A stretch of DNA of 9,634 nt from an uncultured Clostridia bacterium (GTDB taxonomy: Bacteria; Bacillota; Clostridia; Oscillospirales; CAG-272), in contig CAMETB010000042.1 in assembly GCA_945936265.1 (NCBI GenBank), forward strand, positions 1 to 9,634, in the 5' to 3' direction. The translations under genes were made by a program, and so were the position numbers. The notes under the pieces were generated by a model, which saw only the letters and a list, made by a program, of their open reading frames with translations, had not been told where the DNA came from and did not search any database. Numbering within the stretch: the stretch's first letter is position 1; each line of letters begins with the position of its first letter. Of the stretch, positions 1-6,292 are shown piece after piece.

Positions 1-826
1 TTCAAGAATAACCTATGAGGCGCTCTCACAGGCAAATCTTACACTCAAAGATATTGACGCCGTCGCCGTAACATACGGTCCCGGGCTTATAGGAGCATTA
101 CTCGTTGCCGTCAATTTTGCAAAATCACTTGCTTTTGCCAACCACATTCCGCTTGTACCCGTAGATCATATAAGGGGGCATATTGCGGCTGCATATCTTA
201 CCCATAATGATCTTAAACCGCCGTTTCTGGCTCTTGTTATGTCGGGCGGGCACACATCATTCTACGATGTAAAATCATACACTTCCCTTACCGAAATAGG
301 TTCGACAAGAGATGACGCGGCAGGCGAATGCTTTGACAAAGCGGGGCGTGTTCTCGGTCTTCCCTATCCCGGAGGACACGCCATGGACATACTCGCCTCG
401 AAGGGTAATCCGGATTCTATACATTTTCCGTCTCCGTCAATTAAAGATTCGCTTGGCTTTTCATTCAGCGGTCTTAAAACTTCCGTTATAAACTATGTGA
501 ATACCAAAAGTCAAAAGGGAGAGCAAATATGCAGGGAAGATGTTGCCGCATCGTTTACAGAAGTGATTGCGGAAGCGGTAAAATCAAAAGTAGATGAAGC
601 TCTTTCAAAAACCGGCTACGACAAAGTCGTTCTGGCTGGAGGAGTGAGCGCAAACTCACACATAAGAAAAGCGATAGATTCCCTTTGCAAAAAGAGAGGC
701 GCTTCATTCTTTGCTCCTGAGTTAAGCCTTTGCGGTGATAACGCCGCCATGATAGGCGCGCAAGGGTATTATGAATTTATGGACGGTGTACGTGCCGATG
801 AATCCTTAAACGCCTTCCCGAGTTGA
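1..826 (+). CDS. tsaD: tRNA N6-threonylcarbamoyladenosine transferase TsaD (5' partial)
   Basis: The reading frame is open from base 2 and has no start in the window, so the gene is cut by the left edge. 274 residues are visible, and about 60-70 N-terminal residues are missing relative to the usual ~340. TsaD (Gcp/YgjD/Kae1) transfers the threonylcarbamoyl group from TC-AMP to A37 of ANN-decoding tRNAs, working in the cytoplasm with TsaB and TsaE. In the visible fragment, YGPGLIGALLV lies near residue 25, the metal-binding HxxGH motif (HIRGH) at residues 56-60, SGGHT at 81-85, GECFDKAGRVLG near 108, FSFSGLKT near 153, GGVSANSHIRK near 213, and CGDNAAM with its metal-ligand Asp at about residue 246. 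These are family signatures in the right order. The dnaD-like gene starts 34 bases downstream on the same strand with no terminator between them, so they are probably co-transcribed. The ATG at 239 is only an internal Met of the SGGHT motif and is not the start. Confidence 0.97.
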   Translation, partial: SRITYEALSQANLTLKDIDAVAVTYGPGLIGALLVAVNFAKSLAFANHIPLVPVDHIRGHIAAAYLTHNDLKPPFLALVMSGGHTSFYDVKSYTSLTEIGSTRDDAAGECFDKAGRVLGLPYPGGHAMDILASKGNPDSIHFPSPSIKDSLGFSFSGLKTSVINYVNTKSQKGEQICREDVAASFTEVIAEAVKSKVDEALSKTGYDKVVLAGGVSANSHIRKAIDSLCKKRGASFFAPELSLCGDNAAMIGAQGYYEFMDGVRADESLNAFPS

Positions 827-860
827 TAAAAAATTAAGCGAAAGTGCGGTAAGAAAAGCT

Positions 861-1817
861 ATGAAAATAGATATAAAGTATTCCGGCAATATAATAAATC
901 TTCCCGCATCGGTTGCGGATTTTGTCGGAAAAGCAACTAAAAACGATCTTGCAGTCATATTAGGTCTCGCAGGCAACATGGGATATACCTCTTCATTCGA
1001 AAATTACATAGCGGAATTTGCAAAAAATCTCGGTATGAGTGTCGATGAAGTTAAAAAATCTCTCATTTTCTGGTCGGACTGCAAGGTTATTTCCGTAGAT
1101 TCCTTTGACTCGCTTGTATCGGATATGGTAACCGACAATCCCACGCTTACTAACGCTCTGCCCTCCTATACGGGCGAGCAAATAGCGAAATTTGTTGAAA
1201 AAAACGAGGGAACGGCTTCTCTCTTCTATAATTGCCAGAACATTATGGGCAAGGTTTTCAATGCGCAGGATCATAACAATGTTATATATCTGAAAAGTTT
1301 TTATAAATTTGACGACGAATTTATACTTCTGTTGATTGCTCACTGCGTCGAGGTCGGCAAGCCTAATTGGGCTTACATAAGGAAAACCGCCGCAAATCTG
1401 TACGATCAGGGAATCGACACTTACGAAAAACTTGAAGCCCATTTTGCGGACAGAAAAAACAAACGGTCTCTTGAATATAAAATAAGAAAACTTTTTTCAA
1501 TAGGAGAGCGTGAGTTTTCAAAAACCGAAAAAGAGGTTATCGGCAAATGGATAAATGCGGATATAAACATAAAGTTACTTGAAAAGGCATACGATATAAC
1601 GGTTGACAAAACCTCAAAGGCGTCTGTGAAATATGCGGATAAAATAATAGAAAACTGGTTGTCGGTGGGAATAACAACGCCCGAGCAGGCAGATGAAGCC
1701 GAAAAGAAATACAAAGAAAAGCAAAGTGCCTCCTCATTCCAAACTGACGACTTTTTTGAGGCGGCGCTCAAGCGTTCTTACAGTGCAAAGAAAAACGATA
1801 CGGAGGGCAAGGTATGA
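861..1817 (+). CDS. DnaD domain protein (primosome/helicase loading)
   Basis: 318 residues. DnaD/DnaB-type proteins of Firmicutes remodel DNA and help deliver the replicative helicase with the DnaI/DnaC loader. Residues ~26-86 look like a winged-helix N-terminal domain (FAKNLGMSVDEVKKSLIFW). Two C-terminal DnaD-like helical domains follow: one around 150-195 (NWAYIRKTAANLYDQGI), and one around 225-285 carrying the classic YxxxIxxxW motif as Y258, I262, W266 followed by LSVGITT. The last ~30 residues are charged and probably disordered. The start has no convincing Shine-Dalgarno: the bases before it read gtaagaaaagct. The frame is open back to 810 but offers no alternative start codon. Its stop overlaps the ATG of the next gene by 4 bases, which suggests translational coupling to the helicase loader. 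I leave the symbol blank because Clostridial members are not one-to-one with Bacillus dnaD or dnaB. Confidence 0.92.
   Translation: MKIDIKYSGNIINLPASVADFVGKATKNDLAVILGLAGNMGYTSSFENYIAEFAKNLGMSVDEVKKSLIFWSDCKVISVDSFDSLVSDMVTDNPTLTNALPSYTGEQIAKFVEKNEGTASLFYNCQNIMGKVFNAQDHNNVIYLKSFYKFDDEFILLLIAHCVEVGKPNWAYIRKTAANLYDQGIDTYEKLEAHFADRKNKRSLEYKIRKLFSIGEREFSKTEKEVIGKWINADINIKLLEKAYDITVDKTSKASVKYADKIIENWLSVGITTPEQADEAEKKYKEKQSASSFQTDDFFEAALKRSYSAKKNDTEGKV
1802..1806 (+). promoter_or_regulatory. Ribosome binding site of the DnaC-type loader, inside the dnaD-like gene
   Basis: GGAGG lies 7 bases before the ATG at 1814 and within the last codons of the upstream gene. The loader can therefore recruit ribosomes itself as well as through coupling. 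It also supports 1814 as the true start. Confidence 0.75.
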
Positions 1818-2773
1818 GTTATCCGAGAAAAAACGTCGAGGAAGTAATAGAAAATTATTCAGAGAAGCGCAAGTTGCATGAGGCTGAGAGCAGATTGCGC
1901 CTTGAAAAAGTGTATTCGGAAATTCCGGAAATAAAGAAAATAGACGATGAACTCAGGAAAACAGGCTCCGATGTTATTCACGCCGTTTTGGGTGGCAACG
2001 GTGATATAGACCAAAAAATTTCCGAGATAAAAAACGAAAATTTAGCCTTGCAGAAAAAGCGCGCCGATATTCTTGTATCAAAAGGATATTCCCCCGATTA
2101 TACATCGGTTAAATACGACTGTGAAAAATGCCATGATACCGGATATGACGGGGTATATATGTGCGAGTGTTTCAGAAAAGCGCTTATAATGAAGGGTTTT
2201 GAATCATCGGGAATATCAAACCTTCTGAAAGAGCAAAATTTTGAGTCCTTCTCTCTCGACTACTATAATGGAGAAGAAAGAGACCGCATGGAGAAAAACT
2301 TCGATGACCTTTACGGTTTTGCAAGTAACTTTGAAAATGACAAGCGCAGTTTTCTTTTAATGGGCGCAACCGGTCTCGGCAAAACGCACCTCTCCACCTC
2401 GGTTGCAAAGGTGGTTATAGAAAAAGGATACGATGTCGTATATGAAACGGCGCAGAATATATTCTCCGATTTTGCCTCGGACAGATTCAGAAATTCATAT
2501 TCAGACAGCGAGCCTGTGTCCGATAAATATCTTAACTGCGACCTGCTCATAATGGACGACCTTGGCACGGAAATGATATCGCAGTTTTCGGTATCATGCC
2601 TTTACAACATAATAAATACAAGGCTTAACAAAAACCTGCCTATTATTGCAAGCACCAACCTGTCAAGCGAGGAGCTCCGCAAGGTATATCAGGACAGAAT
2701 AACGAGCCGTCTTTTCGGTAACTTCTACATAAAACTTTTCGTCGGCAAGGACGTGCGCCAGCAAAAAATATAA
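1814..2773 (+). CDS. DnaC/DnaI-type AAA+ helicase loader (ATP-binding protein)
   Basis: 319 residues. In the Firmicute pathway such a protein loads the replicative DnaB-type helicase onto DNA using ATP. Residues ~10-95 are a charged, helical, probably coiled-coil N-terminal region. A four-cysteine cluster (CEKC at 103-106 and CEC at 117-119) resembles the zinc-binding region of DnaI-type loaders. The AAA+ domain follows: Walker A GATGLGKT at 184-191, Walker B LLIMDD at 244-249, sensor-1-like ASTN at 279-282, and an arginine-finger-type DRITSRLFG at 294-302. It overlaps the dnaD-like gene by 4 bases (ATGA) and is the last gene of the tsaD operon. IstB of IS21 elements has the same AAA+ fold, but the zinc region, the DnaD partner and the lack of a transposase argue for the chromosomal loader. 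Confidence 0.93.
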   Translation: MSYPRKNVEEVIENYSEKRKLHEAESRLRLEKVYSEIPEIKKIDDELRKTGSDVIHAVLGGNGDIDQKISEIKNENLALQKKRADILVSKGYSPDYTSVKYDCEKCHDTGYDGVYMCECFRKALIMKGFESSGISNLLKEQNFESFSLDYYNGEERDRMEKNFDDLYGFASNFENDKRSFLLMGATGLGKTHLSTSVAKVVIEKGYDVVYETAQNIFSDFASDRFRNSYSDSEPVSDKYLNCDLLIMDDLGTEMISQFSVSCLYNIINTRLNKNLPIIASTNLSSEELRKVYQDRITSRLFGNFYIKLFVGKDVRQQKI

Positions 2774-2795
2774 TTAAAACTACTTCATTTTCAAT

Positions 2796-2826
2796 ATGGG
2801 CGGGCAAAAATCCGCCCGTTCTTTAT
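2796..2826 (+). terminator. Rho-independent terminator of the tsaD-dnaD-dnaC operon
   Basis: GGGCGG at 2798-2803 pairs with CCGCCC at 2812-2817. The stem extends by A-T and G-T pairs to 2796/2819, and the loop is CAAAAA. A T-rich stretch (ttctttatt) follows. It lies 22 bases after the loader stop. Confidence 0.85.
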
Positions 2827-2870
2827 TATGCTTATTTTATGATTAAATTGGAAAATATTTTATAAAAGTG

Positions 2871-2899
2871 TTGACTAAATCACACTTTTAAGATATAAT
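2871..2899 (+). promoter_or_regulatory. Sigma-A-type promoter of the lipoprotein gene
   Basis: TTGACT (-35) at 2871-2876 and TATAAT (-10) at 2894-2899, with an exact 17-base spacer. This predicts transcription from about 2905-2907, roughly 40 bases before the ATG. It lies in an AT-rich gap just after the upstream terminator, so the lipoprotein gene is probably its own transcription unit. Confidence 0.85.
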
Positions 2900-2945
2900 T
2901 AAATCAGAGGGAGAAAACATTTTTTGGCAAATACAAGGAGGAATT

Positions 2946-4016
2946 ATGAAAAAATTTATTGTTATTGCATTGGCGATTTTGGCGATTTTGTGCTTTGCTT
3001 CCTGCAATGAGAATAAGGGCACATCGACAGACACCCAAGACATTACCGACACGCAAAACGAAAGCGATACAGGGAGCAATACCGACACACAAAGCGATAC
3101 CGATACAGGGAGCGCTACGGACACACAGCGTGAAACCGAAATCGTCACCGGAACAGAAACTGTAACCGATACGGAAAACGACGAGCCTGCACAAAACGTT
3201 ACGTTTGATGAAAAGATTTTATTCAATATAAATCCTTGGGGTGATTTGCCGTATAATTCAAATTTTGTCGTCGGGCAAAATGAACGCCTTTACACTATTA
3301 ACGAATACGGGGAGAAAAATCTCATCTATATGCCGGAAACGTATACTTATTACATTTGCGTTGAATACGATTTACCCGGAGTGTTTTACAATAACTCTTC
3401 TGGTCATTATGAAGACGATCCGTTTATTGAAAAATACGGTCCTTTATACCATTTCGATTTTATAACCAAGGGTGTACAAAAGATATTATTGGAAAACGTG
3501 GAGCAAATTCCGCTCACCCCTTCAAGCATCTTGTTTGTGTATGATAGTTTCAGCGAGTTTGCAAGCATTCAGAAGGAGGGCTTGCACGGGCTTTTCGGCG
3601 ACGCGTATGTAACAAGGGCTACTGTTGGAATATTGCAGGAAAAGTATCCTGATGAAAAATATGAAATGATTGAAATTTATTACGACACTGCGAAACCGAA
3701 ATTCAATGCCGGTCAGTTGATAAAAACGTATGACGATTTTACAACTTTCCTCTCCGAGAACGAATTGAGCACGGATAAAATAACCGAGGCTACGTTTGAG
3801 GAGAACGACGTATTTGCAATTTCATGGAGCCTTGGTTATTCAACTCCACATATAGCAGATTTCAGAATTGTCAATGACAAATATTATCTTACTACCGTTT
3901 ATGACAAAGAATTTTCTGAAGGATTTGATTGGGTAACATATCAGATATGTCTGATCATCGTACCGAAGGATGACGCAAACGTCAAATGCAACGTAGATGA
4001 TGTGATTGTTTTCTGA
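2946..4016 (+). CDS. Putative lipoprotein of unknown function with Thr/Asp-rich linker
   Basis: 356 residues. I do not recognise the family. The N-terminus is a lipoprotein signal peptide: MKK, then a hydrophobic core (residues 4-18), then FASC with the lipidation Cys at 20. The mature protein should be anchored on the outer face of the membrane. Residues ~26-80 are a low-complexity linker rich in T, D, E, S, Q, G and N with TDTQ and SDTGS repeats. This is typical of a spacer lifting a domain off the membrane or through the wall. Residues ~88-356 look globular, with many aromatic residues and no transmembrane segment. The C-terminal ~75 residues have an alternating, beta-like pattern ending in IIVPKDD and DDVIVF, loosely like PrcB-type beta domains; that is only an impression. 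AAGGAGG sits 4 bases before the ATG. The gene has its own promoter and terminator. Ile codons here are mostly ATT, whereas the upstream genes prefer ATA. Confidence 0.85.
   Translation: MKKFIVIALAILAILCFASCNENKGTSTDTQDITDTQNESDTGSNTDTQSDTDTGSATDTQRETEIVTGTETVTDTENDEPAQNVTFDEKILFNINPWGDLPYNSNFVVGQNERLYTINEYGEKNLIYMPETYTYYICVEYDLPGVFYNNSSGHYEDDPFIEKYGPLYHFDFITKGVQKILLENVEQIPLTPSSILFVYDSFSEFASIQKEGLHGLFGDAYVTRATVGILQEKYPDEKYEMIEIYYDTAKPKFNAGQLIKTYDDFTTFLSENELSTDKITEATFEENDVFAISWSLGYSTPHIADFRIVNDKYYLTTVYDKEFSEGFDWVTYQICLIIVPKDDANVKCNVDDVIVF
3063..3128 (+). repeat. Imperfect 36-base tandem repeat in the lipoprotein linker
   Basis: Two adjacent units, 3063-3098 and 3099 to about 3128 (the second incomplete), encode SDTGSNTDTQSD and TDTGSATDTQ. 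They are nearly identical in bases over the gatacagggagc and gacacaca segments. Shorter TDTQ-like echoes flank them. The reading frame is kept, so length changes in steps of 36 would alter only linker length. Confidence 0.75.
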
Positions 4017-4030
4017 CGACAATATAAACT

Positions 4031-4058
4031 AAAAAGGCGGCAAGCCGCCTTTTTGTTT
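4031..4058 (+). terminator. Rho-independent terminator of the lipoprotein gene
   Basis: A GGCGG/CCGCC stem (4036-4040 with 4045-4049) has a CAAG loop. It is flanked by a 5' A5 run and followed by T5 then gtttt. It lies 15 bases after the stop and before the rplJ promoter. Confidence 0.9.
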
Positions 4059-4102
4059 TGCGATTTGATTTTAAGGTTTCTTTTATTTTTTTGAAAAAGT
4101 GC

Positions 4103-4131
4103 TTGACAGGACGGTTTTTATATGTTATAAT
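4103..4131 (+). promoter_or_regulatory. Consensus promoter of the rplJ-rplL operon
   Basis: TTGACA at 4103-4108 and TATAAT at 4126-4131 are both perfect consensus hexamers with a 17-base spacer. Predicted start is about 4137-4139, just before the conserved L10 leader. This is one of the strongest promoters one would expect to see, as suits a ribosomal stalk operon. Confidence 0.92.
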
Positions 4132-4139
4132 TCTATCGC

Positions 4140-4220
4140 TAATCCAAAGACAGCAGGTTACGGTAATTGCGTTATGCTCCCTGCCGAGGAAAGATTTTAA
4201 TATTTTCTTACGTCTTTTTT
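4140..4220 (+). ncRNA. Ribosomal protein L10 leader (autoregulatory mRNA element)
   Basis: This 5' untranslated element is the binding site of the L10(L12)4 complex, which represses its own operon. The sequence shows the hallmark order: AAAGACAGCAGG at 4146-4157, then CCTGCCGAGGAAAGA from 4180, then GTCTTT at 4212-4217. AAAGAC (4146-4151) pairs with GTCTTT to close the structure, and GCAGG (4153-4157) pairs with CCTGC (4180-4184) to form the inner arm. The GAGGAAAGA segment is the conserved part next to the internal loop where L10 leaders bind. The element begins about at the predicted transcription start and ends ~70 bases before the rplJ ATG. The closing helix runs into T6, which could act as an attenuator, but that is inference. 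Confidence 0.88.
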
Positions 4221-4277
4221 CGGTATGGATTTGCGCTTGCCGTTAAAAGATTTTTTCTTTTTGCTGTGGAAATAAAC

Positions 4278-4284
4278 AAGGAGG
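4278..4284 (+). promoter_or_regulatory. Strong ribosome binding site of rplJ
   Basis: AAGGAGG with a 7-base spacer to the ATG at 4292. This fixes the rplJ start. Confidence 0.85.
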
Positions 4285-4291
4285 TTATATC

Positions 4292-4807
4292 ATGCCCAGT
4301 AATTCAGTTCTTGAACAAAAGAAAGCCATTGTTGCCGATCTCGTTGAAAAATTGAAGAAAGCACAGTCCGGCGTTCTCGTTCAGTATCAGGGTATCACCG
4401 TTGAGGACGACACAAAGATGCGTGCCGCTTTCCGTAAAGCAGGCGTTGATTACATGGTAATCAAGAACACGCTTATCGGACGTGCGTGCGACGAAGTCGG
4501 ATACGGCGCAATGAAGGACAAACTTAACGGAATGAGCGCCATTGCCGTAAGTTATGAAGATCCGGTTGCACCCGCAAAAATCGCAAAGGAATATGCCGAC
4601 AAGGTTGAAACCTTTGAAATCAAGTGCGGATTTATCGACAATGAAGTTGTTGACGCAAATGCTGTCAATGAGCTTGCAGATATCCCGCCGAAGGAAGTTC
4701 TTCTCGCAAGATTCCTGGGAAGCATTCAGGGTCCCATCAGCGGTCTCGCCCGTGCTTTGCAGGCAGTTATCGACAAGGACGGCGAACAGGCAGCTGCCGC
4801 AGAATAA
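4292..4807 (+). CDS. rplJ: Large ribosomal subunit protein uL10
   Basis: 171 residues, the normal length for bacterial L10. L10 anchors L7/L12 dimers to 23S rRNA to form the stalk that recruits elongation and initiation factors. Diagnostic segments are LEQKKAIVADLVEKLKKAQSGVLVQYQGITV at residues 7-37, the rRNA-binding region LRxAGVxYxVxKNTL-like (MRAAFRKAGVDYMVIKNTL, residues 43-61), and the C-terminal helix (LARALQAVIDKDGEQAAAAE, 152-171) that holds L7/L12. By eye, Ile codons are ATC or ATT with no ATA, unlike the neighbouring genes, as expected for a highly expressed gene. It is followed 81 bases later by rplL. Regulation is probably by L10-L12 binding to the leader at 4140-4220. Confidence 0.98.
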   Translation: MPSNSVLEQKKAIVADLVEKLKKAQSGVLVQYQGITVEDDTKMRAAFRKAGVDYMVIKNTLIGRACDEVGYGAMKDKLNGMSAIAVSYEDPVAPAKIAKEYADKVETFEIKCGFIDNEVVDANAVNELADIPPKEVLLARFLGSIQGPISGLARALQAVIDKDGEQAAAAE

Positions 4808-4813
4808 GGGTAT

Positions 4814-4845
4814 CATCTCCTTTCGGTTTTATCCGTTAAAAGATG
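4814..4845 (+). other. Intercistronic hairpin between rplJ and rplL
   Basis: CATCT (4814-4818) pairs with AGATG (4841-4845), TTT (4821-4823) with AAA (4838-4840), and CGG (4824-4826) with CCG (4833-4835). The loop is TTTTAT and there is a small internal loop. What follows is A-rich, not T-rich, so it is not a terminator. It could be an RNA-processing or stability element. The function is a guess. Confidence 0.4.
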
Positions 4846-4888
4846 AAAAGACAAAAAATTACTTTATTATTATGGAGGATTATTTATC

Positions 4889-5263
4889 ATGGCTAACGAA
4901 AAGATTACACAGATTCTTGACGAAATCAAATCACTCACCATACTTGAACTTGCAGACCTTGTAAAGGCTGTTGAAGAGGAATTCGGCGTATCTGCCGCTC
5001 CCGTTGCTGTTGCAGGCGCTGCTGTTGCTGCTGCTCCCGCTGCAGAGGAAAAGACCGAGTTTGATGTTGTTCTTGCAGAAGTAGGCGCAAGCAAACTCAA
5101 CGTTATAAAGGTTGTTCGTGAGATCACCGGTCTCGGACTTAAAGAGGCTAAGGATCTTGTTGAGAGCGCTCCTCAGAAGATCAAAGAGGCTGTTTCCAAG
5201 GAAGTTGCCGAAGACATTGCTAAGCAGCTTACCGAAGCAGGCGCTAAGGCTGAAGTTAAGTAA
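4889..5263 (+). CDS. rplL: Large ribosomal subunit protein bL12 (L7/L12)
   Basis: 124 residues, the normal length. L7/L12 is the multi-copy stalk protein that binds and activates translational GTPases. Residues 1-~35 are the dimerisation domain that docks on L10 (KITQILDEIKSLTILELADLVKAVEEEFGVS). Residues ~36-52 are the Ala/Val/Pro-rich hinge. Residues ~55-124 are the factor-binding domain with EKTEFDVVL, KLNVIKVVREITGLGLKEAKDLVE and the closing EAGAKAEVK. GGAGG at 4874-4878 sits 10 bases before the ATG. It is the last gene of the operon: a strong terminator and a convergent gene follow, and rpoB does not. Confidence 0.98.
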   Translation: MANEKITQILDEIKSLTILELADLVKAVEEEFGVSAAPVAVAGAAVAAAPAAEEKTEFDVVLAEVGASKLNVIKVVREITGLGLKEAKDLVESAPQKIKEAVSKEVAEDIAKQLTEAGAKAEVK

Positions 5264-5285
5264 TAATTTCGCATATCTCAATTGC

Positions 5286-5328
5286 AAATCGGCTGTTGCA
5301 TTTTAATTGCAACAGCCGATTTTATTTG
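5286..5328 (+). terminator. Rho-independent terminator of rplJ-rplL
   Basis: A perfect 15-base-pair stem: 5286-5300 (aaatcggctgttgca) with 5308-5322. The loop is TTTTAAT, followed by a T-rich tail (ttttattt). It starts 23 bases after the rplL stop. Confidence 0.92.
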
Positions 5329-5330
5329 TA

Positions 5331-5362
5331 AAAAAATCTGCCCTTTGACGAGCAGATTTTTT
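5331..5362 (-). terminator. Terminator of the pduL-hydrolase-lipid kinase cluster, probably bidirectional
   Basis: AAAAAATCTGC (5331-5341) and GCAGATTTTTT (5352-5362) form an 11-base-pair stem with a 10-base loop. On the minus strand the stem ends in T6 a few bases past the lipid kinase stop at 5366. On the plus strand it also ends in T6, backing up the rplL terminator. The two hairpins together insulate convergent transcription. Confidence 0.85.
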
Positions 5363-5365
5363 GCT

Positions 5366-6274
5366 TTAATCTCTTACATAAGTGATTGCTTTCGGAACAA
5401 CCTCTATATCAACGGTATTTTCCTCAAATATTTCCCCATCTGCGCATACGCTCTTGCAACCCTCGATTTTTACGGCAACGCATTTTTTATAAACGAGAAA
5501 TTTTTTGAACTTTTCAATAACCTCTCCTGTTTCTCTGTTTACATGTGTGCCGTTTTTGTAATCACCTACAAGTCCTACGAACGTGGGTATGCTGACGTCT
5601 TTTATTATCACAACATCAAGAAGTCCGTCATCGGGCTTTGCCGCAGGCGCCGCTTCAAATCCGCCGCCGTAATAACGACAGTTTGCCACTGCAGCAAGAA
5701 GTACTTTTTCCTTCATTACCTCGGTAGTGCCGTCCTGATAAGTCATGGTTATCGTGGCGTCGATAGGCTTCTTGGCAAAAAGTTCGCCTGCTACCCCGAA
5801 ATAGTATGCAAATTTGTTTGGTATTATGGGAACCTTCTTTATGCTTATCGCACGGCGTACGACTTCGCAGTCAAATCCGACATTTATAACATTTGCGGCA
5901 TAGCGTCCGTTGAATTTCATGACATCTACCAGAAATTCACCGCTCTTGCCCTCAAATGTATGAACAAAATCATTCCCGCTTCCTATCGGAACAATCTTAA
6001 GAGATGCAAGATGGTTGTATCCGCTTTCCATAAGCGCATTCACCGCCTTGAAAACGGTGCCGTCACCGCCGTAAACCGTGAAACAGGTTTCGGGATTCTC
6101 AACGCATGTCTTTTTTATAAAGTCTGCCGCTTCATCTGCCGAATCGGACATATAGACATAATCGTTGCTTTTGAGATCTTCTTTTATCTTAGATGCCTGA
6201 CCTTTACCTGCAAGCGGGTTAAGGATATGCATTATTTTTTTTATTTTTCTGTTTATGGTAGTCTTCTCTTCCAT
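5366..6274 (-). CDS. Diacylglycerol kinase-like lipid kinase (DagK/YegS family)
   Basis: 302 residues, the usual family length. Members phosphorylate diacylglycerol or related lipids with ATP at the inner face of the membrane, in phospholipid and lipoteichoic acid recycling. The exact substrate cannot be read here. Visible motifs are ILNPLAGKG at 17-25, the nucleotide-binding GGDGT at 69-73, PIGSGNDF at 96-103, NVGFDCEVVRR near 131-141, YYGGGFEAAPAAKPDDGLLDV at 201-221, and ADGE at 278-281. Its start lies 18 bases after the stop of the hydrolase gene, so they are co-transcribed. The ribosome binding site is weak (GCAGG about 10 bases upstream). A later Met (residue 15) has no better site and would cut into the first strand, so I keep 6274. 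Confidence 0.94.
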   Translation of the reverse strand: MEEKTTINRKIKKIMHILNPLAGKGQASKIKEDLKSNDYVYMSDSADEAADFIKKTCVENPETCFTVYGGDGTVFKAVNALMESGYNHLASLKIVPIGSGNDFVHTFEGKSGEFLVDVMKFNGRYAANVINVGFDCEVVRRAISIKKVPIIPNKFAYYFGVAGELFAKKPIDATITMTYQDGTTEVMKEKVLLAAVANCRYYGGGFEAAPAAKPDDGLLDVVIIKDVSIPTFVGLVGDYKNGTHVNRETGEVIEKFKKFLVYKKCVAVKIEGCKSVCADGEIFEENTVDIEVVPKAITYVRD

Positions 6275-6292
6275 ACCTTTAACCTGCCATTC

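Noticed and set aside
1814..2773. IstB (IS21 transposition helper) as identity of the AAA+ gene
   Set aside because: No IstA transposase or terminal repeats are near. The Cys cluster and the overlapping DnaD gene point to the replicative helicase loader.
2888..3226. Minus-strand reading frames with repetitive Val/Ser content opposite the lipoprotein linker
   Set aside because: They are the antisense of the Thr/Asp-rich repeats, so the periodic sequence keeps several frames open. There is no ribosome binding site or promoter for them, and the plus-strand gene has all its signals.
4017..4291. Short plus-strand open frames in the rplJ upstream region (4058-4246, 4167-4355)
   Set aside because: They cover the terminator, promoter and L10 leader, have no ribosome binding sites, and give compositionally odd peptides.
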